Numbered from the stretch's first letter, positions 45,637 through 54,964 are shown. The stretch is 64,000 bases of DNA from Mucilaginibacter sp. (GCF_028288225.1 NZ_JAQBOC010000033.1:1-64000), one strand, 5' to 3'. A program made the numbers and translations. Notes: generated by a model not told the origin, from the sequence alone.

Positions 45637-48027
45637 ATGAACAGCGAATTGGTTCCAGCAGAAAAATACATGAAGTCGTTTTTAAAATTACTTCTTGTTC
45701 TTTCATTTCTTACGCTTTTCTTTCATTTTTTCCCAAAATTAACACCTGCATTTTTACAACCGGCGGAAAGAAACGCTTATCCTGTTTTATCCGGAAATTC
45801 TGTATTGCAAGGCTTTTTAATTGTTCTTTTGCTTGCATTGGCCATTGGTGATGTACGCCGTTTCAGTCCATTGATCCGTTTGTTTAAATGGATATTGGCT
45901 TTGGCTGTAATATGGACAGCTATACAGTGGATCCGTGGCAAAGAGGCTACTGCCGGTACAACTCATTTATGGGAGTTAATTACTTATACATTGGCCTTTG
46001 CTATACTTTGGATCCTATTCAGAGCAGCCGGCATAGCACGGTACAATCTAAAGTATTTATCTATTCAGCAATTTCAAACACTGCAGGCAATGGCAGAGGT
46101 GTGCATATCAGGCGATACCGATAAATATAAGCTACAGATTGAACCGGTAAAAGTGGCAAAGAACGTGGATAACTACCTGGCAAGATTTGAAGCTACAAAT
46201 AAATGGGTTATGAAACTGGTGCTGACAGCCATGGAGGTATATCCGCTGTTGTCGCTCCATCCGCTGCTCAGCCTGATGCAGCCCGCAGCACGGCTGGCAT
46301 TTCTCAAAAAAAGATTTTTAACCGATCTTGAATTTCAAAATGTTCCCCGCTGGTACGGGGAAATAGTGCAGGCCGCAATCAGAATGACCAAGCAAATCTG
46401 CTTTATGGGATACTATAGCGACCCTGCAGTGTATGAAAGTATAGGCTATGTGCGGTATTCAAAAAGAAAGGATATTGATGACCGGGATAGGGAGTTTCCG
46501 GGCAGTCATTCCCAGTCTGCTTTATTGAAAGTACAGGAAGAATCCGACATAACTGCAAGCGAAATAACTGCAGATGTAGTAATTGTGGGTTCAGGCGCGG
46601 CGGCATCCATTTTAGCCCATCAGTTGGTGCAGGCAGGCAGACAGGTATTATTGGTGGAACGTGGCGGATTTGAGCAGACGGCATCTTTCACCGAAGATGA
46701 AGTGGACATGGTTAGCAGGCTTTATGCCAACGGCGCTTTGCAGCTTTCGCGCGACTTTCGTTTCCAGGTATTCCAGGGCAGCTGCGTTGGGGGCTCAACC
46801 GTGGTTAACAATGCGGTTTGCTTCGAAACACCAGGTTATATTCTGGATAGGTGGATAAATGAAATGGGTATAGGTATTGACCGGGCAAGATATGAAAGTT
46901 CAATTGCCGCCATTTATAAACTGATGAACATAAGCCATACACCGCTGATGACCGATGACAGATTTTTAAACCCCGGCGGAAGGCTTTTTGCAGACGCATG
47001 TAAAAAAATGGGATATGACAAACCCGAGCTGGATTCTGTAATGGCAAATATAAATGGCTGCCTGGGATCTGGTTATTGCAATATTGGCTGCAAATTTGGA
47101 AAAAAGCTTTCCATGCTGGACACCATTTTGCCGCAGACGCAATTGGCAAATCCTGGTTCGTTGCAGATAATAGCAAATTGCGAAGCCGTTAGTTTCAACC
47201 GGGCAGGATCAAAGATCGTTTCCCTCACCGGGAAGTTTAAAAGCGGCCGGCAGATAACTATCAAAGGAAAAACCTTTGTATCATCGGCGGGGGCAATTTC
47301 GTCCAGTATTTTGCTGCTAAAATCAAAACTGGGGATAGTTAACGCGGGTAAAAAGCTGGCATTTAACCTGGGCTCTCCAATAACTGCTGCTTATAAACAA
47401 CAGGTTAATTCATTCGACGGGCTGCAGATTTCTCATTTCCTGAGAACCAACGACCGCAGGTATGTTATGGAAACTTGGTTTAATCCGCCCATGTTTCAAT
47501 CTACGGCTATGCCTGGCTGGTTTGATCAGCATTTTTACAATATGCAGCATTACAGTAATATGGCATGTACAGGCGTATTAGTTGGTACGGCCTCAAATGC
47601 CGAAGTGAAAATTGCCGGCCTATTTGGCCGCGATATTAATTATGAGCCAACCGAAGACGATTTTGATAGCCTGATGGATGGATTGGAAAAAGCAGCAGAA
47701 ATATATCTAACCGGTGGTGCAGAGCGGGTAATGCCCAATACATTCAATTATTATGAATATAAAACGGTAAAAGAATTAAAGGAAAACCTGCGTAAAAATG
47801 TAAAAGCATCACCTGATATTTCTACCGGCACTGGTCACCCGCAGGGCGGCAATGTGATGAGCAATGACCCCAAAACCGGGGTAGTAAATGAAAATTTCAA
47901 AGTGTTTGGATACGACAATTTATTTGTTTGCGATGCCAGTGTATTCCCAACCAGTTTGGGTGTTAATCCGCAGGTTACCGTTATGGCATTAGCTCATTAT
48001 GCTGCACCTTATATTGCTCGAAATTAG
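45637..48027 (+). CDS. GMC-family flavin oxidoreductase with N-terminal membrane region
   Basis: 796 aa. The first about 140 residues hold four hydrophobic helices (FLKLLLVLSFLTLFFHFFP, LQGFLIVLLLALAIGDV, WILALAVIWTAIQWI, LITYTLAFAILWILFRAAG). Residues about 150-300 form a helical region. From about 315 the FAD-binding fold begins: DVVIVGSGAAASILAHQLVQ, then QGSCVGGSTVVNNAVCFETP. The C-terminal GMC domain has TGTGHPQGGNVMSND (active-site His region, about 730) and LFVCDASVFPTSLGVNPQVT. The middle contains NGCLGSGYCNIGCKFGKK, a Cys-rich loop seen in some long-chain alcohol oxidase and cholesterol-oxidase-like members. Likely oxidises an alcohol of a lipid or sterol-like molecule at the membrane; substrate not known. 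Confidence 0.88.
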   Translation: MNSELVPAEKYMKSFLKLLLVLSFLTLFFHFFPKLTPAFLQPAERNAYPVLSGNSVLQGFLIVLLLALAIGDVRRFSPLIRLFKWILALAVIWTAIQWIRGKEATAGTTHLWELITYTLAFAILWILFRAAGIARYNLKYLSIQQFQTLQAMAEVCISGDTDKYKLQIEPVKVAKNVDNYLARFEATNKWVMKLVLTAMEVYPLLSLHPLLSLMQPAARLAFLKKRFLTDLEFQNVPRWYGEIVQAAIRMTKQICFMGYYSDPAVYESIGYVRYSKRKDIDDRDREFPGSHSQSALLKVQEESDITASEITADVVIVGSGAAASILAHQLVQAGRQVLLVERGGFEQTASFTEDEVDMVSRLYANGALQLSRDFRFQVFQGSCVGGSTVVNNAVCFETPGYILDRWINEMGIGIDRARYESSIAAIYKLMNISHTPLMTDDRFLNPGGRLFADACKKMGYDKPELDSVMANINGCLGSGYCNIGCKFGKKLSMLDTILPQTQLANPGSLQIIANCEAVSFNRAGSKIVSLTGKFKSGRQITIKGKTFVSSAGAISSSILLLKSKLGIVNAGKKLAFNLGSPITAAYKQQVNSFDGLQISHFLRTNDRRYVMETWFNPPMFQSTAMPGWFDQHFYNMQHYSNMACTGVLVGTASNAEVKIAGLFGRDINYEPTEDDFDSLMDGLEKAAEIYLTGGAERVMPNTFNYYEYKTVKELKENLRKNVKASPDISTGTGHPQGGNVMSNDPKTGVVNENFKVFGYDNLFVCDASVFPTSLGVNPQVTVMALAHYAAPYIARN

Positions 48028-48196
48028 TACGGCATGTAAGGAAACTTTTTTACAGAACAGCACTTCAGGCCTGCGCCGATACCTCCGCCAGGTTGGGTAA
48101 TTCAAGCATTTGGTTGATAAAATTAGCGTTTCCGGTTATTGGGAACGCTTTTTATATGTAGCTTTGACAATTACCAATTCAATATTACATCCTATT

Positions 48197-50665
48197 ATGA
48201 ACAAATTTACTAACTGCATTTGCCTGCTTTCCTTTTTACTGGCGGGTTACTCGGGATTTGCACAAGCTACAAAAGCACCTGCATATCCTTTAATAACTCA
48301 TAACCCTTATTTCAGCATCTGGTCGTTTACTGATGAGCTTAACCAGTCAACAACACATCACTGGACGGGTAAAGATCAGTCCTTAATTGGTTTGATAAAA
48401 GTTGATGATGAAGTTTATCGCTTTATGGGAAAAGAGCCTGTATCTTACAAAACGATAGTACCCGCTGCCGATGAAAAACCGTATAGCTGTAAATTCAATG
48501 AGTTGATTCCCGGAGAAGGATGGACAACCACTAATTATGACGATAGCGCCTGGAAAACAGGAACGGCTCCCTTTAGTGATGATAAGGAAAGGGCGGGAAC
48601 CATGTGGACGGGCAAAGAAATTTGGGTTCGCCGGATTTTTAACTATAGTAAAACAAATATCAATAAGCTTTACTTGAAACTGCATCATGATGACGACGTT
48701 GAGGTCTACTTGAACGGCGAGAAAATATATACGGGCAGCGGCGCCAATGGCGATCTGCAATATTTTCCGCTTAATGATGATGTGGTAAATAAATTAAACG
48801 AGGGCGAAAACGTATTGGCCATGCATTGCACCAATACAGGTGGCGCCGCCTGGCTGGATGCCGGCTTTGCTGATGAATTAAAACCAAAAGATCATGCCGA
48901 GCTAAAGATTGCAAAACAAACCGGGGTTAAGCTTAATGCAACACAAACCATTTACAATTTTAAATGCGGTAATACTGATCTGCAGTTAACTTTTACTTCG
49001 CCGCTGCTAATGAATGACCTGAGTGTCCTGTCAAGGCCGGTATCATATATTAGCTATAAAGTAAAATCAAACGACGGCAAGGAGCATAACGTAAAGGTAT
49101 ATTTCAGCGCATCGGCTGATGTGGCACGCAATACAACAACGCAGGCTGTTACTACTAAAAAATACATTGCAGGTAATTTATCTGTTTTAAAAGCGGGTAC
49201 CGTTGAGCAACCCATCCTGCAAAAAAAGGGTGACGACCTGCGCATCGATTGGGGGTATATGTATGTAGCTGTGCCAATATCTTTTAATTCCCAGCAATAT
49301 GTAAGTACAGATGAGGAAGCGGTTAATTCCTTTTTTAAAGGAGAAAGTAAATCAACAGAAACAAAGGGAACGGATCTTGTTTTAAATACGGTGATCCCAT
49401 TTGGCATGGTTGGCAAAACATCTGTCGAAAAATTTGTTGAGCTGGGTTATGATGATATTAACCCCATACAGTATTTTCATACAAATTTAAAACCATGGTG
49501 GCAAAATGCCCAAACCAAAACCATTGAACAGGCGCTGGCAAAGGCTGCTGTTGATTATCCCGCTTTATTAAAAAAATGTGAGTTGTTTAACGCCACAATG
49601 TACAAGGATGCAGTAAAGGCAGGCAGCGAAAAGTATGCTAAGCTGTGTGTAATGGCCTACCGGCAAAGCATAGCTGCTCATACGCTGGTGAAAAGTCCGC
49701 AGGGTAAATTATTGTGGCTCTCCAAAGAAAATTATAGCGGTGGGTTTATAAATACGGTTGATGTTACCTATCCATCAGCGCCGTTATATCTTTTGTACAA
49801 CCCGAAATTATTAGAAGGGATGCTAAACGGGATCTTCTATTTCAGCGAAAGCGGCAAGTTTCAAAGGGGTTATGCCGCGCATGACCTTGGAACTTACCCG
49901 TTAGCAAATGGTCAGCAATATGGGGAAGGCATGCCGGTAGAAGAATCGGGCAATATGATCATACTTGCGGCAGCAATTGCAAAGGCAGAGGGCAGCCCGG
50001 CTTACGCTAAGCAGCATTGGATAACACTGGGTAAATGGGTAACCTATTTGGTGAACGAAGGTTTTGACCCCAAAAACCAGTTATGTACGGATGATTTTGC
50101 CGGGCACCTGGCACGCAACGCAAATTTATCAGTAAAGGCTATCGTAGGGATTGCCTGTTATGCAAAGCTGGCAGGGCAGATGGGTGAAGCAGGAGCAGCA
50201 AAAAAGTACGGCAAAATTGCGAAGGATATGGCCGTAAAGTGGGCACAATTAGCCGGTGATAACGACCATTATACCTTAACATTTGCAAACAAAGGCAGCT
50301 GGAGCCAAAAATATAATATGGTATGGGATAAAATTTTAGGGCTGAAGCTGTTCCCGCAGTCTGTTTATAATAAAGAAGTTAAATTCTATCTAACCAAACA
50401 AAATGAATTCGGCCTGCCTTTGGATAGTCGTAAAACCTATACCAAAAGCGACTGGATAATGTGGACTGCTACCTTAGCGAAAAACCGGACTGATTTTGAA
50501 GCTTTGGCAGCCCCGGTTTATAAATTTGCTACAGAAACCCCAACCCGTGTACCATTAAGCGATTGGCACGAAACAACCAATGGAAAACAAACAGGTTTCC
50601 AGGCGCGAAGCGTAGTGGGAGGATATTTTATAAAGATGCTGGAGCAAAAGTGGGTGAAGAAATAG
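48197..50665 (+). CDS. Secreted DUF4965/DUF1793 glutaminase-like hydrolase
   Basis: 822 aa from the ATG at 48197 (MNKFTNCICLLSFLLAGYSG), which gives a clean signal peptide ending near GFAQA; the longer frame has no better start. N-terminal block PAYPLITHNPYFSIWSFTDE is the DUF4964/DUF5127 start. Residues about 95-220 contain an inserted beta-sandwich (YDDSAWKTGTAPFSDD, VWVRRIFNY-like WVRRIFNYSK, DDDVEVYLNGEKIY), like the galactose-binding domains of glycoside hydrolases. The C-terminal DUF4965 and DUF1793 parts (EESGNMIILAAAIAKAEG, NLSVKAIVGIACYAKLAG, TKSDWIMWTATLA) form an alpha/alpha six-hairpin-type fold. Fungal relatives are glutaminase A; in Bacteroidota the substrate is unclear and may be a glycan. 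Periplasmic or secreted. Confidence 0.87.
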   Translation: MNKFTNCICLLSFLLAGYSGFAQATKAPAYPLITHNPYFSIWSFTDELNQSTTHHWTGKDQSLIGLIKVDDEVYRFMGKEPVSYKTIVPAADEKPYSCKFNELIPGEGWTTTNYDDSAWKTGTAPFSDDKERAGTMWTGKEIWVRRIFNYSKTNINKLYLKLHHDDDVEVYLNGEKIYTGSGANGDLQYFPLNDDVVNKLNEGENVLAMHCTNTGGAAWLDAGFADELKPKDHAELKIAKQTGVKLNATQTIYNFKCGNTDLQLTFTSPLLMNDLSVLSRPVSYISYKVKSNDGKEHNVKVYFSASADVARNTTTQAVTTKKYIAGNLSVLKAGTVEQPILQKKGDDLRIDWGYMYVAVPISFNSQQYVSTDEEAVNSFFKGESKSTETKGTDLVLNTVIPFGMVGKTSVEKFVELGYDDINPIQYFHTNLKPWWQNAQTKTIEQALAKAAVDYPALLKKCELFNATMYKDAVKAGSEKYAKLCVMAYRQSIAAHTLVKSPQGKLLWLSKENYSGGFINTVDVTYPSAPLYLLYNPKLLEGMLNGIFYFSESGKFQRGYAAHDLGTYPLANGQQYGEGMPVEESGNMIILAAAIAKAEGSPAYAKQHWITLGKWVTYLVNEGFDPKNQLCTDDFAGHLARNANLSVKAIVGIACYAKLAGQMGEAGAAKKYGKIAKDMAVKWAQLAGDNDHYTLTFANKGSWSQKYNMVWDKILGLKLFPQSVYNKEVKFYLTKQNEFGLPLDSRKTYTKSDWIMWTATLAKNRTDFEALAAPVYKFATETPTRVPLSDWHETTNGKQTGFQARSVVGGYFIKMLEQKWVKK

Positions 50666-50668
50666 GTT

Positions 50669-50714
50669 CTACAAAAGTACGTCATGCTGAAATAAATCGG
50701 CATGACGGTTGTAG
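50669..50714. terminator. Bidirectional hairpin between convergent genes
   Basis: CGTCATGCTG (50680-50689) pairs with CGGCATGACG (50698-50707) over 10 bp with one wobble, loop of eight nt, and an outer helix CTACAA (50669-50674) / TTGTAG (50709-50714). It lies between the stops of the hydrolase (plus) and the MFS transporter (minus). No long T run, so termination is probable rather than proven. Confidence 0.6.
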
Positions 50715-50741
50715 TGTGTTTAAGGTTTTGAACACCCAAGT

Positions 50742-52022
50742 TTAAAACCCTTCGCTTATAACCACATCATCCAGTTTAACGGCAGCGGGTTTGTCTTTTA
50801 TTTTTCTGTTGATCATACTATTTACGCGGCCCATCAAAAATATACTGCACACCGAAATACCAACGATCACATAGCCCACGGTATCATAATGATGCAGCGG
50901 ACTGCCTTTACTTTGCTGAACCACAATCATCCCGGCCGCCGCCGCAGCAACACCACCTGCAATTTGCTGCATAGACGCGTTTATGCTCATAAAGGCACCG
51001 CGATCTTCCATATCGGGCACTGCGCTGGTAAGGGCAGAGGAAGGAACCATGCGGCTCATGACGCCCATCATCATCAGGATATTAAATATAACCACCAGCC
51101 AGAATGGCGTTACCGATAAGTTGGTGTACAGCACGCACATCACCATCATCCAAACCGTTGCTGCGGTGAATATTTTAAACTTGCTGACCTTGTCGCTTAA
51201 ACGCCCTATCAATGGCATAACAATAAGCGAGCTAATACCCGCGATCATAAATAATACAGGCAGCTGCTGATAGGTTACATGCAGGTTATTTATAGCGAAA
51301 GCACTGCCAAAAGGCATCATCATAAAACCACCTATTGATAGCAATGCCGTAGCCGCAAAACCAATGCGATAATCGCGTTTGGCAACTGTATGTAATAAAT
51401 GAACAAATGCTGAACGGTCATGTTGCACCAGTAAATGGGCGGTAACAGGTTTTAATTGCAGCACTATAACTACGGCAATAATTCCGGCTAATGCAGCTGT
51501 TAAAAAGAAAGGCATTTCCCAGCCAAAATGGTTTGCAAGGTATAAGCCAATTGGCACACCGAGCACCTGGCTCGCGCCAAAACCCATCTGGATAAAACCC
51601 ATTACACGCCCGCGTTGCTGCAGGGCAAAAAGATCTGTAATAATGGCCATAGAGATGGAGCCGATAACACCGCCAAACAAGCCGGTAATGATCCGCGCGG
51701 CTAACAGTAAAGGGTAAGTATGCGACATTCCGCATAATACAGTGCCGGCAATAAAGCCCAGGTAAAAGAACAGCAATAGTTTTTTACGGTCGAATTTATC
51801 GGCAAAGCCGGCAGTAAGCAAGCCGGAAATACCAGCGCTAAATGCGTAGGCGGACACGGCAATGCCGAATGCCGATGGCTTAAGGCTCATTGACTTCATT
51901 AGCATATCCCCTAATGGCGACATGATCATAAAATCAAGGATCACCGTAAATTGTGTAAGGGCTAAAATAAATATCACCAATTTTTGGTAGCCGGTAAAAG
52001 GTATAATTTCTTGTTGTTTCAT
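50742..52022 (-). CDS. MFS transporter, drug-efflux-like
   Basis: 426 aa with 12 hydrophobic helices. FTVILDFMIMSPLGDMLMKS is helix 1 with motif D1-like residues of DHA1 efflux pumps; GLLTAGFADKFDRKKLLLFF is the loop 2-3 motif A (G-x-x-ADxxDRKK); RIITGLFGGVIGSISMAIIT is helix 4-5 region; GFIQMGFGASQVLGVPIGLY is motif C, typical of antiporters. Start is 7 nt after the stop of the 74-aa gene, so they form an operon, and the TetR gene lies just upstream with matching operators. Substrate unknown. Cytoplasmic membrane. Confidence 0.9.
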   Translation of the reverse strand: MKQQEIIPFTGYQKLVIFILALTQFTVILDFMIMSPLGDMLMKSMSLKPSAFGIAVSAYAFSAGISGLLTAGFADKFDRKKLLLFFYLGFIAGTVLCGMSHTYPLLLAARIITGLFGGVIGSISMAIITDLFALQQRGRVMGFIQMGFGASQVLGVPIGLYLANHFGWEMPFFLTAALAGIIAVVIVLQLKPVTAHLLVQHDRSAFVHLLHTVAKRDYRIGFAATALLSIGGFMMMPFGSAFAINNLHVTYQQLPVLFMIAGISSLIVMPLIGRLSDKVSKFKIFTAATVWMMVMCVLYTNLSVTPFWLVVIFNILMMMGVMSRMVPSSALTSAVPDMEDRGAFMSINASMQQIAGGVAAAAAGMIVVQQSKGSPLHHYDTVGYVIVGISVCSIFLMGRVNSMINRKIKDKPAAVKLDDVVISEGF

Positions 52023-52028
52023 TGTGTT

Positions 52029-52253
52029 TTATATTAATTCACAGCACTCGTAGCCATGATGGTTTAGTAATTTAATTATGCAAGTGTAATTTACGGTATA
52101 AGTTATTATTCTTAAAACACAATCACAATCCTCCTGGTCAAGATTCCACTCTTCAATGCCATCCTGCTTTCCCAATAATAATTGCAGCGCCACCTTATCT
52201 GCAGCGGTTTCGCAGTTGGTTTTAAACAATAGTATGTGATTAAAGTCTTCCAT
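52029..52253 (-). CDS. Small cytoplasmic protein in the MFS operon
   Basis: 74 aa, MEDFNHILLFKTNCETAADK to HHGYECCELI. The order beta (ILLFKTN), helix (TAADKVALQLLLG), beta (GIEEWNLDQEDCDCVLRIIT), helix (TCIIKLLNHHGY), beta fits a small ferredoxin-like HMA fold, but the metal-binding CxxC is missing; Cys residues are instead at DCDCV and ECCEL. Such short proteins are common in Bacteroidota and lack known function. Ends 7 nt before the MFS start. The operator-like sequence lies directly before its ATG. Confidence 0.75.
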   Translation of the reverse strand: MEDFNHILLFKTNCETAADKVALQLLLGKQDGIEEWNLDQEDCDCVLRIITYTVNYTCIIKLLNHHGYECCELI

Positions 52254-52273
52254 TTATAAATAAATATTCACTT
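52254..52273 (-). promoter_or_regulatory. Second TetR operator-like site before the small gene/MFS operon
   Basis: On the minus strand TGAATATTTATTTATAAATG ends at the start codon of the 74-aa gene. It matches the TetR promoter/operator segment TGAATATTCATTTATATTTG at 17 of 20 positions. This supports regulation of the efflux operon by the TetR protein encoded next door. Confidence 0.6.
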
Positions 52274-52316
52274 ATTTAACTAAGCAGAAAAATGTTAAGC
52301 CTGACGCTTAGTCTTG

Positions 52317-52390
52317 AGTCAAAAGTCTTTAGTTCTAAGTCAGAAAAAGGCAAAATTTGACTTTAGACTTACGACTAAAGACTTATGACT
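52317..52390. repeat. Imperfect 25-bp inverted repeat (GACTT-type palindromic element)
   Basis: Arms 52317-52341 and 52366-52390 are reverse complements at 22 of 25 positions; units are AAGTC, CTTTAGT and TTGAGTC. Lies between the TetR gene stop and the small MFS-operon gene. Same style as the perfect repeat at 24609-24712. Confidence 0.7.
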
Positions 52391-52395
52391 TAACA

Positions 52396-52986
52396 CTAGT
52401 TCCTCAACGCTTTAATAACTAGGTCGAACGTTGCCCACAATATTTCATCTGAAATTTGAAAGGGGCTTCCGCCTATGCTATGTCCCTCGTTATGAAAACG
52501 GATCAGGGAGTAAAGCGGCGCATACGCAACTGACCAGTAAACTTCAAGGGGCATCTCGTTAATTTCGCCTCTTTCCAGCGCATTGTGCATAAACTTGCTA
52601 ATGGATACTTCAAAATTCTTTTTAAAGGTTTCCATAAACTGTGCGTGGTAGCTTGAGCTTCTCAACTGGTCAAAAAACACGCCTATGAATGGATTATCCA
52701 TCATATGTTTATAACGGTTCTTCCACTGTACCCGCATCCCATCTTCAAATGAAGCTTCCACATCAAAATCCTTCAGCATGGCTTCAGCCATCCGCAGGCC
52801 CTCCTCCTGGGCTATTTTTATGATCAGATCATCGCGATCCTTATAATAGATGTACAGCGTAGCTACCGAGATCTTGCAGGCTTTTGCCAGCTTGTTCATG
52901 CTAAAGCCTTCTAAACCATCTTTTACAATACATTCAATAGCCTTTTGCTTTACCAGCTGTTCTTTATCAATATCTCTTGTGCGCAT
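52396..52986 (-). CDS. TetR-family transcriptional repressor
   Basis: 196 aa. N-terminal HTH at about 10-55: KQKAIECIVKDGLEGFSMNK, then LAKACKISVATLYIYYKDRD, the canonical TetR pattern (F/Y-YKD). The C-terminal ligand domain is divergent; it contains FFDQLRSSSYHAQFMETFKK. A promoter with a perfect 18-bp palindrome lies 23 nt upstream of the ATG, and a related site precedes the MFS operon. So the protein probably represses itself and the transporter until an effector binds. No known close type. Confidence 0.9.
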   Translation of the reverse strand: MRTRDIDKEQLVKQKAIECIVKDGLEGFSMNKLAKACKISVATLYIYYKDRDDLIIKIAQEEGLRMAEAMLKDFDVEASFEDGMRVQWKNRYKHMMDNPFIGVFFDQLRSSSYHAQFMETFKKNFEVSISKFMHNALERGEINEMPLEVYWSVAYAPLYSLIRFHNEGHSIGGSPFQISDEILWATFDLVIKALRN

Positions 52987-53002
52987 AGCTTATATATCGA
53001 TA

Positions 53003-53026
53003 CAAATATAAATGAATATTCATTTA
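53003..53026 (-). promoter_or_regulatory. TetR promoter with palindromic operator
   Basis: On the minus strand TATATTTG (53010-53003) matches the Bacteroidota -7 consensus TAnnTTTG. It is overlapped at its upstream edge by the perfect 18-bp palindrome TAAATGAATATTCATTTA (53009-53026). A repressor bound there would cover the space between -33 and -7. Confidence 0.65.
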
Positions 53027-53113
53027 GTTATAAAATTTATTTTAACTTTTTAGCTCGGGTGTACCCTTTAACTGTTTTATAATAACCCAAATAGGAACAA
53101 ATATCCTGCGAAA

Positions 53114-53809
53114 TTAAACCAATCCCAACCTTGTTTTTAATTCATCCCGATAGGTGCTGCCAATGGGTATTTTATCACCATTAATTATCAACTGGTGATT
53201 TTCAACCATGGCAATGTGCCTTATGGCCACCACAAATGATTTATGTACCCTAACAAAATTCTGCACGGGGATCACTTCAAAAATATCAGCCATGTTTTGG
53301 CGGATGAGGATTTTTTTATCCTTTAATACAATAGAAATATAATTACCATCCTTTTCTAAATACAGGATCTCACTGATTTTTACCTGGTAGGTTTGCGCCC
53401 CGCTTTTAACAAATGCATAATCTCCAAAATCATCTTTACGCTGAACATTACTTTTCATCAAATGTAAATTCAGCGCTTTGTTGGTGGCGGTTAAAAAACG
53501 CTCAAATGTTATTGGTTTCAGCAAATAATCTATCGCATTAAGATGATAGCTTTCTACAGCGTAATCGCTATAGGCAGTTGTGAATATAACCATTGGCTTA
53601 ACAGCAAGTGTTGAAAGCAGTTCAATACCATTGATCCCCGGCATGTTAATATCCAAAAAAACAAGTTCTGTACTTTCGCAGTTCAAAAATTCAATGGCCT
53701 TTAGCGGCTCGCGGAATGATGCCTGTAAGTTCAGTATCCCGCTTTTAGTGCAATACCGTTCTATTACCTCCAACGCCCGTGGCTCATCATCAATTGCAAT
53801 GCAGTTCAT
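53114..53809 (-). CDS. LytTR-family response regulator
   Basis: 231 aa. Receiver at 1-120 with IAIDDEP, phosphoacceptor Asp53 in ELVFLDINMPGING, ifttAY and LLKPI. LytTR DNA-binding domain at about 135-230 (FVKSGAQTYQVKISEILYLE, NFVRVHKSFVVAIRHIAMVE, IPIGSTYRDELKTRL). Its ATG overlaps the kinase stop (ATGA). The kinase-regulator pair is divergent from the GLPGLI and TonB-type barrel operon at 55079, which is a likely target. Confidence 0.93.
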   Translation of the reverse strand: MNCIAIDDEPRALEVIERYCTKSGILNLQASFREPLKAIEFLNCESTELVFLDINMPGINGIELLSTLAVKPMVIFTTAYSDYAVESYHLNAIDYLLKPITFERFLTATNKALNLHLMKSNVQRKDDFGDYAFVKSGAQTYQVKISEILYLEKDGNYISIVLKDKKILIRQNMADIFEVIPVQNFVRVHKSFVVAIRHIAMVENHQLIINGDKIPIGSTYRDELKTRLGLV

Positions 53810-54885
53810 CAGCTTAAATCTATTTTGAGCTCCACATGGAACAGGTTTTCATCGTTTTTAATTATTAGCTCATGCTTACCGGGATATACCAGATCCAGCC
53901 TTCTTTTTACATTTTCTAAACCAATCCCGCTTTTATCATTTTCCATTTTTTTAACAAAACTATAGTTTTTGTTTTCACAGGTAAACAATAGTGCCTTATC
54001 ATTAACAACTATAGAAATATCAATGAGTGAGGTATCATTAATAAGCACGCCATGCTTAAAGGCATTTTCAATAAAAGGAATAAATATCATTGGGGCGATG
54101 AATACAGCAGGCACTTGTTCACTATAGTGAAAATTAACAAGGGCTTCTTCATCGGCATACCTCAGCTTGTTTAACGCTACACAGCTTTTAATATATTCAA
54201 TCTCATTTTTTAAGGGTACCGTATCGGCATTACTTTCATAGATCATGTAACGCATCATGCCTGAAAGTTTTGAAATGCCATCTGCCAGTTCATCATTCCC
54301 CTTCTCCTGGGCCATTGAAAAAAGGTTGTTCAGCGTATTAAAAAGGAAATGCGGGTTTATCTGCGATTTGAGAAACTTTATTTCGGTGGTTAGCTGGTAA
54401 GCTTCCAGCTGTTTACGAAGCAGTTCATTCTTTATCCATTCTTTCGAAAAAAAGTAAGCGGTTGAAAGTCCAAGCACAAAAAGAAAGACCAGCGAAATAT
54501 TAAACTGGAAGCGCCGCCACTCATGCGCATTGATGCTGGTAAAGCGAATAAAAAGAAGACCTGAAAAGTAATTAGTTAAAATGAGAAAGGCCATCCACCC
54601 AATAACAATGACAACCCGGCCGATTTTATTTTTATATCTAACTATCGTTTTTAATAACCAAAAAGCATTGGTATAAAAAAGCGTCATTGACAGCCCTAAT
54701 GTTATTATGGAAATTGGGTAGGCAGATTTTAATATGATATGTTGTTCAAACTGCCCGTTAATGTCCTTCCGTAAAAATTGATAAAGACTGGAAAAATTTT
54801 GTTCCACATAAAAAATGCCCACCCAAAACAATAGGTGCAGCAAAATTTCAAGGAGGTGTTTTTTTCTGATTCCCTGCATATACAA
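53809..54885 (-). CDS. LytS/YehU-type sensor histidine kinase
   Basis: 358 aa; an alternative ATG two codons in is possible. Four hydrophobic helices (about 10-28, 53-75, 91-112, 129-148), then a coiled stretch and the His_kinase domain with phosphoacceptor His179 in SQINPHFLFNTLNNLFSMA. ATPase motifs: IAPMIFIPFIENAFKHGV (N box) and GIGLENVKRRLDLVYPG (G box). Stop overlaps the regulator start by one base of TGA in an ATGA junction. Short loops suggest sensing in the membrane. Confidence 0.93.
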   Translation of the reverse strand: MYMQGIRKKHLLEILLHLLFWVGIFYVEQNFSSLYQFLRKDINGQFEQHIILKSAYPISIITLGLSMTLFYTNAFWLLKTIVRYKNKIGRVVIVIGWMAFLILTNYFSGLLFIRFTSINAHEWRRFQFNISLVFLFVLGLSTAYFFSKEWIKNELLRKQLEAYQLTTEIKFLKSQINPHFLFNTLNNLFSMAQEKGNDELADGISKLSGMMRYMIYESNADTVPLKNEIEYIKSCVALNKLRYADEEALVNFHYSEQVPAVFIAPMIFIPFIENAFKHGVLINDTSLIDISIVVNDKALLFTCENKNYSFVKKMENDKSGIGLENVKRRLDLVYPGKHELIIKNDENLFHVELKIDLS

Positions 54886-54964
54886 TCTAAGGTAATTTTA
54901 ATTACAGCAGCTTTAAAATTTATGTTACCAATTACAGAAATAGTTAGCTGAACGCCTCTTTTTT

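Noticed and set aside
43125..48095. Similar GC-rich stretches after 43160 and after 48060 (GCCTGCGC...GGTTGGG)
   Set aside because: Likeness is short and imperfect and could be chance or a degraded dispersed repeat; not enough for a call.
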